Source of the DNA: an uncultured Flavihumibacter sp.
GTDB taxonomy: Bacteria; Bacteroidota; Bacteroidia; Chitinophagales; Chitinophagaceae
DNA length: 5,416 bases
Direction of reading: 5' to 3'
Assembly (NCBI GenBank): GCA_946481605.1
Contig: CAMLPA010000258.1
Span: 1 to 5,416, forward strand
The position numbers were made by a program, and so were the translations under genes. The notes under the pieces were generated by a model. It was not told the origin of the DNA, did no database searches, and saw nothing but the letters and a program-made list of their open reading frames with translations. Shown piece after piece: positions 1 to 5,416 of this stretch. Within the stretch, counting starts at the first letter, position 1, and each line of letters starts with the position of its first letter.

Positions 1-338
1 ATACATCCCTGGAAGGAACTTTGTTTGAAAGGCCGGTGGCGCATGGCTATTTTATATTGAGTGCAGCTGCCGGACTCTTTGTTGATGCCCGAAAAGGCCC
101 GGTAGTGTTGAATTATGGGTTAGAAGATTGTCGTTTTCTAAAACCGGTTTATGCCGGAAGTACGATAGGAGTTAAGCTTACCTGCAAAGAAAAGCTAAGG
201 CAGGAAAAAAAGGACCCTGGTGATACAGCAAGAGGAATCGTTAAATGGCTCGTGGAAGTAAGTGATGAACTGAATGAACCTGTGGCCATCGCAACCATTT
301 TGACCATGGTAATGTTAAAAAATCAGGAAAGCTGGTAA
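1..338 (+). CDS. paaZ: PaaZ C-terminal fragment (oxepin-CoA hydrolase / MaoC-like hydratase domain), 5' end outside window
   Basis: The reading frame is open from the window edge (first full codon at 3) to TAA at 336-338, giving the last 111 residues of a longer protein; the TTG at 21 is not a true start. The visible part matches the end of PaaZ as I know it from E. coli: the segment PVAHGYFILSAAAGLFVDA, then GPVVLNYGLEDCRFLKPV, then the strand-rich tail GIVKWLVEVSDELNEPVA. In the family, the N-terminal aldehyde dehydrogenase domain oxidises 3-oxo-5,6-dehydrosuberyl-CoA semialdehyde, and this C-terminal R-hydratase (hot-dog) domain hydrolytically opens the oxepin-CoA ring in aerobic phenylacetate degradation; the enzyme is cytoplasmic. 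The catalytic Asp-x4-His of the hydratase domain should lie just upstream of the window and cannot be checked. A stand-alone MaoC hydratase is the alternative, because the dehydrogenase half is not visible. Confidence 0.85.
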   Translation, partial: TSLEGTLFERPVAHGYFILSAAAGLFVDARKGPVVLNYGLEDCRFLKPVYAGSTIGVKLTCKEKLRQEKKDPGDTARGIVKWLVEVSDELNEPVAIATILTMVMLKNQESW

Positions 339-1163
339 ATGATCCGGCGAATTTGTAAATTATTATCAAATTGGCAACCTATGATACAGACAATTCAGGA
401 TGGACATGTTAAGGTGGAAACCGAACACGGTATCACCACCATAGAGTTTTATCATCCACAAGGAAACGCGCTTCCAGCAAAGATTCTGCGTGAGCTTGCT
501 GTAGCAGTCTCCGCGGCAGGGAGCGATGCCGCAACGAAAGTGATTATCCTCCGTTCGGAGGGAGAATCGGTATTCTGTTCCGGTGCCTCTTTTGATGAGC
601 TGGCAAATATCAGGAACGAGGAAGAGGGAAGAAGATTTTTCACCGGGTTCGCAGAGGTAATCAATGCAATGCGCAAATGCCCCAAGTTTATCATCGGGCG
701 CATTCAGGGTAAATGTGTTGGCGGTGGTGTAGGGCTCGCTGCTGCTACCGATTATTGTATCGCCTGGAACAGTGTTGATGTGAAGCTGAGTGAACTTGCT
801 GTAGGTATTGGCCCCTTCGTGGTGGGACCTGCGGTAGAAAGAAAAATAGGGACATCCGCCTTCAGTCAGCTCGCGATTGATGCCACCCATTGGCGCAACG
901 CGGAGTGGGCTAAGAGGAAAGGCCTCTTCGCCGAGGTGCATGAAAGCATCGAAAATATGGACGAATCCATTGCGCGACTCGCGAACACTTTATCACATTC
1001 CCATCCAGAGGCAATGCGGGAAATGAAGAAAATTTTCTGGAAAGGTACCGAGCATTGGGATGAACTGCTCCGCGAAAGGGCGGCCATCAGCGGCAGACTG
1101 ATCCTCAGTGAATACAGTAAAACCGCTATCGAAAAGTTTAAAACACCTGCCAAGACAAGTTGA
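339..1163 (+). CDS. Enoyl-CoA hydratase/isomerase (crotonase) family protein, probably a phenylacetate pathway enzyme
   Basis: A 274-residue crotonase-fold protein, expected to be a cytoplasmic enzyme acting on a CoA thioester. The first oxyanion-hole region is SGASFDEL (residues 81-88). The second is the glycine-rich KCVGGGVGLAAATD (125-138). The SELAVGIGPFVVGP segment (151-164) follows. Glu152 lines up with the second catalytic Glu of rat enoyl-CoA hydratase, but the first catalytic Glu is Gly132, as in LiuC-like methylglutaconyl-CoA hydratases, so the exact reaction is uncertain. The first ATG (339) touches the PaaZ stop and has AGGAAAG at 325-331. An alternative ATG at 381 would remove MIRRICKLLSNWQP, which does not look like family sequence, and leave 260 residues, the usual length; it has no clear ribosome site. 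The position next to paaZ suggests a PaaF- or PaaG-like step in phenylacetate degradation, but this is inference from context. Confidence 0.85.
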   Translation: MIRRICKLLSNWQPMIQTIQDGHVKVETEHGITTIEFYHPQGNALPAKILRELAVAVSAAGSDAATKVIILRSEGESVFCSGASFDELANIRNEEEGRRFFTGFAEVINAMRKCPKFIIGRIQGKCVGGGVGLAAATDYCIAWNSVDVKLSELAVGIGPFVVGPAVERKIGTSAFSQLAIDATHWRNAEWAKRKGLFAEVHESIENMDESIARLANTLSHSHPEAMREMKKIFWKGTEHWDELLRERAAISGRLILSEYSKTAIEKFKTPAKTS

Positions 1164-1273
1164 TCTTTGGTTTTCTTAGATGAATTGCAAAGGAAACGCA
1201 AAAGTTTTAAGATGAATGGAAAACTATTTCACGATTTCCGATAAATATCTAATTTCATGACTCAATTAAGCAG

Positions 1274-1330
1274 TCATTTATAGGTTTTATAATCACGGAG
1301 CGGGGTTTCTACCCCGTTCTTCATTTATAG
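1274..1330. repeat. 10-bp direct repeat TCATTTATAG flanking the hairpin
   Basis: TCATTTATAG occurs exactly at 1274-1283 and again at 1321-1330, one copy on each side of the hairpin at 1297-1320, with a 47-base period. The second copy abuts the right arm of the stem. It could be the edge of a dispersed repeat or a duplication made by insertion, but chance in AT-rich sequence is possible. Confidence 0.4.
1297..1320. terminator. GC-rich hairpin, possible terminator of the paa operon or dispersed intergenic palindrome
   Basis: GGAGCGGGG (1297-1305) pairs with CCCCGTTCT (1312-1320) over nine positions, two of them G-U, around the hexaloop TTTCTA. The hairpin lies 133 bases after the crotonase stop. 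No good T tract follows (TCATTTATAG), so it is a poor classical rho-independent terminator. Weaker pairing continues outwards, AGGTTTTATA (1282-1291) against TATAGCCT (1326-1333), giving a longer imperfect stem. This form is also typical of REP-like intergenic palindromes. Confidence 0.4.
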
Positions 1331-1399
1331 CCTTTGGACTGAAATGAGTTTAAGAAAAACGTTTCGTCCTGGATAGCCCTCTAATGTGTACAGTTTGAT

Positions 1400-1432
1400 T
1401 TTGATGTGTGGGAACCGCGTTTGTTATTTCTG
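1400..1432 (+). promoter_or_regulatory. Possible Bacteroidota-type promoter for the receptor operon
   Basis: TTTG at 1400-1403 is followed after 21 bases by TATTTCTG (1425-1432), which matches seven of eight positions of the Bacteroidota -7 element TAnnTTTG. The spacing is near the usual 19-20. Transcription would start near 1439, leaving a leader of about 155 bases that contains all the repeats described downstream. The elements are short and AT-rich, so a chance match is quite possible. Confidence 0.3.
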
Positions 1433-1468
1433 TATGCTGTTTAATAACCTTCTTAAAAACAGCTAGAT

Positions 1469-1503
1469 GCTTTTACATCATCAGCGAAATTCCGCTTTTA
1501 CAT
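1469..1503. repeat. Direct repeat pair GCTTTTACAT
   Basis: The 10-mer GCTTTTACAT is exact at 1469-1478 and 1494-1503, with a 25-base period. It lies upstream of the receptor gene, directly before a second direct repeat pair. The right copy shares its first bases with the right arm of the dyad at 1483-1496. Confidence 0.5.
1483..1496. promoter_or_regulatory. Dyad copy 1, AGCGAAATTCCGCT (GCG-N-AATT-N-CGC)
   Basis: A 14-bp near-perfect inverted repeat: the arms AGCG and CGCT surround a central AATT, and only one symmetric pair (1487/1492) does not match. The same core recurs at 1563-1576. Its place in front of a TonB-dependent receptor gene suggests an operator for a dimeric regulator. It does not look like a Fur box that I know. 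Confidence 0.4.
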
Positions 1504-1505
1504 AA

Positions 1506-1538
1506 ATTTTCCCGATCTCGTAAATGCATTTTCCCGAT
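1506..1538. repeat. Direct repeat pair ATTTTCCCGAT
   Basis: The 11-mer ATTTTCCCGAT is exact at 1506-1516 and 1528-1538. The period is 22 bases, close to two helical turns, so both copies would face the same side of the DNA. This is compatible with tandem binding sites for a regulator of the downstream receptor operon; no known regulator consensus is recognised. Confidence 0.5.
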
Positions 1539-1562
1539 TCTGAAAGCATTCCGGATGAACAA

Positions 1563-1576
1563 TGCGCAATTTCGCA
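1563..1576. promoter_or_regulatory. Dyad copy 2, TGCGCAATTTCGCA (GCG-N-AATT-N-CGC)
   Basis: This is the second copy of the GCG-N-AATT-N-CGC core, with different outer bases that are again self-complementary (T...A here, A...T in copy 1). It ends 19 bases before the receptor start codon and lies inside the short inverted repeat GAACA (1557-1561)/TGTTC (1585-1589). It could therefore act either as an operator or as a stem-loop in the mRNA close to the start. Confidence 0.4.
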
Positions 1577-1595
1577 CCCTGAAATGTTCCCCTGA

Positions 1596-3797
1596 ATGAA
1601 AAAGCTGCTGCTTTCCCTGCTAATATCTTTATTCTTTATAGAGGCAAATGCCCAGAAAAAAGTGGATTCCGCCCAAACCAACGACCTCGCGGAAGTGGTT
1701 GTTCGTAGCGTAATCGACCTCGATGCGCGTAAAAATGCCAGTTCATCCAAACTTGTTTATACCAGTAAAGATTTTGAACGTTTTGAATTAACCACTATCG
1801 GGGATTATCTCCGGTCGCTGCCCGGCGTGGTGATGGACAAGGGAAACGAAGCTAAAGACGTAAAATTCAGAGGTTTAGACAAAGAGTATACTCAAATACT
1901 TATCGACGGCGAGCGGATTCCGGACGGCGGCGAAAAAAGAGAATTCCAGGTAGATCGTATTCCGCTGAATATGGTGGAGCGGATCGAAATTCTCCGCACA
2001 CCCACCGCGAACATGGACGCGCAGGGGATGGCAGGTACTATTAACATTGTTCTGAAAAAGGCTATGCCGCACCCAACCCTCCGCCTGAATGCGAGTGTGG
2101 GAAAAGTGGAGGAACACGGCACTGTTTACGACAGTTACCTTCAATATGGTAACGCAATTGGTAAAAACGCCAGCTTCCTGCTGAACGGTGGTTACCAAAC
2201 CCGTGAGGCGCCCAAGACTAAAACAAAAGAATCTTTCAAGAACGGCGTGCTGCAATCTGGCGAAGAGGAAGTGGAACTGAAGAAGTACAAAGAAGCCAAC
2301 TTCGCGCCAAGGCTCAACTGGAACATCGCTCCCAAACACAGCTTCAATTTCGACCCCATGTTGCTGTATTCCCAGGAAGACAAAGTGGTTACCAAACCCG
2401 CCTATAAATATTCCGCCAATAAGGTGGATACCACTTCTCAGGCCGATAACGAAGTAAAGGACCGCACCGGCTGGGCATTGCGGGCAACCTATACTTTCCG
2501 GCCCTCAGACAAACACGTTTTTACTTTCCGCCCCATCTACCAGGCTTATGAAGAACAAAAAGAAAAGGTAGCCTTTAAATACAACAACAAAGGCGTGGAA
2601 ACTGAAGCCACCACCGAAACGGAGGACAAGTCTGACCGCGAGTTCATCAACAGGATCACCTACCAGTTCCTGGGCAACAAACACAATGTCCAGGCCGCTA
2701 TCGAAGCCGGGCAAAAGAAAAGGGAGCGCTCCAAAGACAAAACAAAAAACGGGGCGCCGGATAAAATCGGGGTAAAAGATTTGTATTTCGCCGAAGAAAA
2801 CCGCGTGAATGCCTACCTGATGGACGAATTCAGGATCGCACCAAAACATTTTATCACCCCCGCCATTCGCTGGGAATACACCAAAGGAAGCAATACTTCT
2901 TACTTTAAAGCTGATTCCGGAAACGACACGGCAGTTGCCAGAAGCAATTACTACAATACCCTGAACCCATCCCTCAATTACCTCTACAATATTTCCAACA
3001 GCCTCAACTTCAGAGTGGGTATGGCCAGAACGGTGCGCCGTCCGCAGTTCGATCAGCTTACACCCTTCCTCGAAGAAAAGAAAGGTACCCTGGCTGAACC
3101 CGATAATGCCGGTAACCCCTTTTTGGAACCCGAAACTTCTTTGGGCGGTGATGCCGGACTCGATTTCTTTTTTGGCAAGGAACAGAAACTGGGTGTATTC
3201 GGCGTGAATGCCTTTTACCGTGATGTGAATGATTTTATGGAATCTCAGGTAAACCTGGATGCTGCAACAAACAGGTATGTTTCCAGAACTGTAAACGCTG
3301 GAGACGGAAAAGTATGGGGGTTTGAATTTGATGCCCGCTATGCCATCAATGTAAAAGGCGTGGGGCAGTTCATTCCGAAAGCGAATTATTCCATCCTCCG
3401 CTCCGAAGTGCTGGATACCAAAACAGGGCAACTCCGGAAATTCAAAAACCAACCGGACTACGTATATAATATCGGGTTGGAATATGTGATGAACAACCGC
3501 CGTTTCAGTATCGGGGCCAATTTCAATAAGGTACCTATCAACCAGGAACCGACCACCAAAGATGATGGCAGCTACGAAGTGAAGGAGAATACCGATATCC
3601 AGCGACTCGATGTGTTCCTCAATTATACGGTAAACAGAAAGTTGGCTGTGCGCCTTGCCGGGCAAAACCTGCTTACCCAAACCAAAGAAGTAAGAAAATC
3701 AGTCTATAATACCAGTGGCCAACTCACCAGTTACGATGTGGAAAGAGAAAATTACGCTTCAACGCTGATGTTGAGTTTACAATGGAACTTCAGATAA
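1596..3797 (+). CDS. TonB-dependent outer-membrane receptor, probably for a ferric siderophore
   Basis: A 733-residue outer-membrane active transporter. A signal peptide occupies residues 1-19 (MKK, hydrophobic core, then ANA before Gln20). A TonB-box-like stretch DLAEVVVRS is at 30-38. The plug domain runs from about 40 to 155, with YLRSLPGV, the FRGLDKEYTQILIDGERIP region, and VERIEILRTPTANMDAQGMAGTINIVLKK. The rest is a 22-strand-type barrel with NPFLEPETS at 507-515 and an aromatic last strand ending QWNFR. It lacks the N-terminal carboxypeptidase-like domain common in SusC-type receptors, and no susD gene is present, so a polysaccharide role is unlikely. The substrate is inferred from the PepSY-type partner one base downstream. 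The start is firm because an in-frame TGA (1593-1595) directly precedes ATG and the signal peptide follows. There is no Shine-Dalgarno sequence, which is common in this phylum. Other possible cargos are heme, cobalamin or copper chelates. Confidence 0.9.
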   Translation: MKKLLLSLLISLFFIEANAQKKVDSAQTNDLAEVVVRSVIDLDARKNASSSKLVYTSKDFERFELTTIGDYLRSLPGVVMDKGNEAKDVKFRGLDKEYTQILIDGERIPDGGEKREFQVDRIPLNMVERIEILRTPTANMDAQGMAGTINIVLKKAMPHPTLRLNASVGKVEEHGTVYDSYLQYGNAIGKNASFLLNGGYQTREAPKTKTKESFKNGVLQSGEEEVELKKYKEANFAPRLNWNIAPKHSFNFDPMLLYSQEDKVVTKPAYKYSANKVDTTSQADNEVKDRTGWALRATYTFRPSDKHVFTFRPIYQAYEEQKEKVAFKYNNKGVETEATTETEDKSDREFINRITYQFLGNKHNVQAAIEAGQKKRERSKDKTKNGAPDKIGVKDLYFAEENRVNAYLMDEFRIAPKHFITPAIRWEYTKGSNTSYFKADSGNDTAVARSNYYNTLNPSLNYLYNISNSLNFRVGMARTVRRPQFDQLTPFLEEKKGTLAEPDNAGNPFLEPETSLGGDAGLDFFFGKEQKLGVFGVNAFYRDVNDFMESQVNLDAATNRYVSRTVNAGDGKVWGFEFDARYAINVKGVGQFIPKANYSILRSEVLDTKTGQLRKFKNQPDYVYNIGLEYVMNNRRFSIGANFNKVPINQEPTTKDDGSYEVKENTDIQRLDVFLNYTVNRKLAVRLAGQNLLTQTKEVRKSVYNTSGQLTSYDVERENYASTLMLSLQWNFR

Positions 3798-3798
3798 T

Positions 3799-4995
3799 AT
3801 GGGCAGTCCGATGAGCAATAAAAAGAAGAAGGGGCCATCCCCCGCGAAAAAACTTTCTGGCAAGCTTCACCTTTGGTTGGGGCTTGCCAGTGGCCTTATT
3901 GTATTTATCGTGAGCATCACGGGGTGTATATACGTTTTTGAAGAAGAAATCCGGGAGAAGATGCACAAGGACGTGCTGTTCGTGGAACCTATTCCCGGCA
4001 AATCATTCATCACGGCAGACGCGGCACTCGCAGCGGTAACCACTGCTTTCCCTGGTGAAAAACTGAAGCAGCTAAGGGTGTACAATGAACCCGACAGGGC
4101 CTGGCAGGTACACCTTGAAAAAGAACAGGCGGTGGCGATCAATCCCTATTCAGGGGCAGTGATTAGTAGGTTCAGTCGCCACGACTGGCTGCATACCGTT
4201 GAAAAGATACATACCTCGTTGTTGCTCGGTGAAGTGGGGAAATGGATCATCCGCATTAATATCCTCATTTTCCTAGTATTGCTGATTTCAGGCATTATTC
4301 TCTGGTTCCCGGGCAATAAGGCGCGGCGGAAGCAATCTTTTAAAGTGAAATGGGACGCTTCCGCGAAACGCGTGAACTATGATTTTCACAATGTGTTCGG
4401 CTTTTATAGTTCACTTTTTCTGCTGGTGATTGTATTTACAGGCATGTGGTGGTCGTTCGATTGGGTGAAGCGCACTGTTTATTTTGTAACAGGCTCTCCT
4501 TATGAAAAGAAAAAGGAAGAGGAGAAAAAAAGAATGGAACCCGGAATGATGATGGCTGGAAACAATGTGTTGTATTCACCTGTTCTGGCTTATCAGGATG
4601 CTTCCGCAAAATACCCCGGAGCCACTGAGATGCATATTAATTTCCCCCAGAAGAATGGCGAGCCCATCAAATTAAAATTGCATTACCCCTACAAATGGTA
4701 CCGCAAAACAAATGATATCCAGGTAGATGCTGTTTCAGGAAAAGTGGTGCGTGAAAACCTGTATGCGAATTATTCCGCTGGCGATAAGTTCAAACACAGC
4801 AATTACGATTTGCATACCGGCCGCTTCTTTGGTATGGGTGGAAAAATATTCGCGTTCCTATTGAGTTTGCTGGCGGCGAGTATGCCTGTAACCGGTTTCG
4901 CGATCTGGTGGGTCAGGAAAAAGAAGAAGTCTCCGGCTAAAAAGCCCGTTCCTGCAAAAAATACTATTCCGGTATTTCAACCTGCAGGCGCATAA
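3799..4995 (+). CDS. PepSY-associated four-helix membrane protein, putative ferric-siderophore reductase (FoxB/PiuB type)
   Basis: A 398-residue inner-membrane protein of the PepSY_TM family. Helix 1 (about 26-47) carries the family hallmark LHLWLGLASGLIVFIVSITG. A periplasmic PepSY-like region follows (about 70-125), then helix 2 (149-170) after HTSLLLGEVGKWI, helix 3 (199-219) after NYDFHNVFGFYSS, a second periplasmic region (about 223-340), and helix 4 (348-371) after DLHTGRFFGMGGK. His24, His132, His138, His197 and His339 lie beside helix ends and are candidate heme ligands, as in FoxB, which reduces iron from ferric siderophores. The gene starts one base after the receptor stop, so the two are surely co-transcribed. 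ATG at 3799 has GGAA 11 bases upstream; ATG at 3811 (MSNKKKK) is equally plausible and only four residues shorter. Lys-rich ends at both termini fit a cytoplasmic location. The reductase role is inferred from family and context. Confidence 0.87.
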   Translation: MGSPMSNKKKKGPSPAKKLSGKLHLWLGLASGLIVFIVSITGCIYVFEEEIREKMHKDVLFVEPIPGKSFITADAALAAVTTAFPGEKLKQLRVYNEPDRAWQVHLEKEQAVAINPYSGAVISRFSRHDWLHTVEKIHTSLLLGEVGKWIIRINILIFLVLLISGIILWFPGNKARRKQSFKVKWDASAKRVNYDFHNVFGFYSSLFLLVIVFTGMWWSFDWVKRTVYFVTGSPYEKKKEEEKKRMEPGMMMAGNNVLYSPVLAYQDASAKYPGATEMHINFPQKNGEPIKLKLHYPYKWYRKTNDIQVDAVSGKVVRENLYANYSAGDKFKHSNYDLHTGRFFGMGGKIFAFLLSLLAASMPVTGFAIWWVRKKKKSPAKKPVPAKNTIPVFQPAGA

Positions 4996-4998
4996 AAA

Positions 4999-5024
4999 AT
5001 CCCCGCCCGATGAAGGGCAGGGAT
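4999..5024. terminator. Bidirectional rho-independent terminator between convergent genes
   Basis: ATCCCCGCCC (4999-5008) pairs with GGGCAGGGAT (5015-5024), nine of ten positions, around the loop GATGAA. Read on the minus strand the stem is followed by six T residues (complement of 4994-4999), a classical terminator for the fabG transcript. Read on the plus strand it is followed by a looser T-rich tract (TTGCTTTACTTTTC), adequate for the receptor operon. The hairpin begins four bases after the last base of the PepSY gene stop codon and lies within the 47-bp gap. Confidence 0.85.
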
Positions 5025-5042
5025 GCTTGCTTTACTTTTCAA

Positions 5043-5416
5043 TTATATGTTCAGACCGCCGCAGGCGCTTAGTACCTGCCCGGTGATATACGAACTCATA
5101 TCGGAGGCGAGGAATAGCGTTGTGTTGGCGATTTCTTCCGTTTTACCGAATCTGCCCAGGGGGATTTTTTTCAGAAAATCATCAGCGGCTGCGCCTTCTT
5201 TCAGGTAGTGGGTCATATCGGTTTCGATAAAACCCGGGGCGATGGCATTGCAACGGATGTTGCGGCTACCCAGTTCGTGCGCCACGCTTTTTGTGAAGCC
5301 AATGATCCCTGCTTTACTTGCTGCGTAGCTCGCTTGCCCCGCGTTACCACGGATACCAATAATGGAACTCATGTTGATGATGCTGCCGCTTTTGGCTTTC
5401 ATCATGGGGCGGATCA
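5043..5416 (-). CDS. fabG: 3-oxoacyl-[acyl-carrier-protein] reductase FabG, C-terminal part (5' end outside window)
   Basis: The frame is open on the minus strand from the window edge to TAA at 5045-5043, about 124 residues, roughly half of a ~245-residue short-chain dehydrogenase. The two ATGs at 5405 and 5402 are internal: the preceding codons Ile-Arg-Pro continue the expected sequence before [14 protein letters not shown]. The catalytic Ser (INMSSIIG) and the Tyr and Lys of SYAASKAG are present, as are [13 protein letters not shown] and the C-terminal [12 protein letters not shown]. FabG reduces 3-oxoacyl-ACP with NADPH in fatty acid elongation, in the cytoplasm. The Rossmann cofactor site (TGxxxGIG) lies outside the window. 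The gene converges on the receptor operon and is not part of it. A FabG paralogue of a secondary pathway such as aryl polyene/flexirubin synthesis cannot be excluded without its neighbours. Confidence 0.88.
   Translation of the reverse strand, partial: IRPMMKAKSGSIINMSSIIGIRGNAGQASYAASKAGIIGFTKSVAHELGSRNIRCNAIAPGFIETDMTHYLKEGAAADDFLKKIPLGRFGKTEEIANTTLFLASDMSSYITGQVLSACGGLNI

Larger units (their letters stand above)
1164..1595. other. 432-bp intergenic spacer between the phenylacetate genes and the receptor operon
   Basis: No convincing gene is present. The first ~110 bp are AT-rich with no clear structure. A GC-rich hairpin lies at 1297-1320, flanked by a 10-bp direct repeat. A possible promoter lies around 1400-1432. 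The last ~130 bp hold paired direct repeats and two copies of a 14-bp dyad. The spacer probably ends the phenylacetate operon and carries the promoter and control sites of the receptor operon. Its length and repeat content are out of keeping with the tight packing of genes on either side. Confidence 0.7.

Noticed and set aside
21..338. Reading the first gene as a complete 105-residue protein starting at TTG 21
   Set aside because: The frame is open to the window edge and the sequence begins in the middle of the hydratase domain, after where the catalytic Asp-x4-His should be; it is the tail of a longer PaaZ.
336..341. Stop-codon readthrough making a PaaZ-crotonase fusion
   Set aside because: The stop is TAA followed by A, an efficient termination context, and there is a ribosome site and ATG for the second gene; no recoding structure is seen.
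366..941. 191-codon minus-strand open frame opposite the crotonase gene
   Set aside because: No family features; the opposite strand carries clear crotonase motifs throughout this stretch.
1408..1599. 63-codon GTG-start plus-strand frame that ends in an ATGA overlap with the receptor start
   Set aside because: It has no ribosome site, a composition unlike a protein (many Cys, Phe, Arg), and runs straight through the repeat-rich control region. The overlap could suggest a leader peptide, but nothing else supports it.
2505..3680. 391-codon minus-strand open frame opposite the receptor gene
   Set aside because: It is the complement of a strongly supported beta-barrel coding region, shows no recognisable domain, and is best explained by codon bias of the receptor gene.
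5023..5208. 61-codon plus-strand frame after the terminator
   Set aside because: It lies antisense to the well-supported FabG C-terminus and overlaps the terminator hairpin.

Overview
The window looks like a piece of a Bacteroidota chromosome, probably from the Chitinophaga/Niastella side of the phylum. This is an inference from protein style: a TonB-dependent receptor with an AxA-Q signal peptide end, genes without strong Shine-Dalgarno sequences, a possible TTTG/TAnnTTTG promoter, and a FabG ending in ACGGLNI. No marker gene settles the taxonomy.

Layout. (1) Positions 1-1163, plus strand: the C-terminal end of PaaZ, the ring-opening bifunctional enzyme of aerobic phenylacetyl-CoA degradation. 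An enoyl-CoA hydratase/isomerase (crotonase family) gene follows directly, with its first ATG touching the PaaZ stop codon. This is the 3' end of a phenylacetate catabolic operon whose upstream part lies outside the window. (2) Positions 1164-1595: a 432-bp gene-free spacer. It holds a GC-rich hairpin near 1297-1320, a possible promoter near 1400-1432, and a repeat-dense stretch (1469-1576) with two copies of a GCG-N-AATT-N-CGC dyad and two pairs of direct repeats. (3) Positions 1596-4995, plus strand: a two-gene operon of a 733-residue TonB-dependent outer-membrane receptor and a 398-residue PepSY-type four-helix inner-membrane protein, one base apart. The pair resembles known ferric-siderophore uptake plus reductase modules (FoxA/FoxB, PiuB type). 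(4) Positions 4999-5024: a strong hairpin in the 47-bp gap between convergent genes, probably a bidirectional terminator. (5) Positions 5043-5416, minus strand: the C-terminal part of a FabG-type 3-oxoacyl-ACP reductase, cut by the window end.

How the genes work together: the two left genes are CoA-thioester catabolic enzymes. The middle pair would bring an iron chelate across the outer membrane and process it in the periplasm or at the inner membrane. FabG belongs to a separate, convergently transcribed unit. I see no mobile element, CRISPR array, tRNA or rRNA. No wholly new system is evident; the least explained part is the repeat-rich region in front of the receptor gene.
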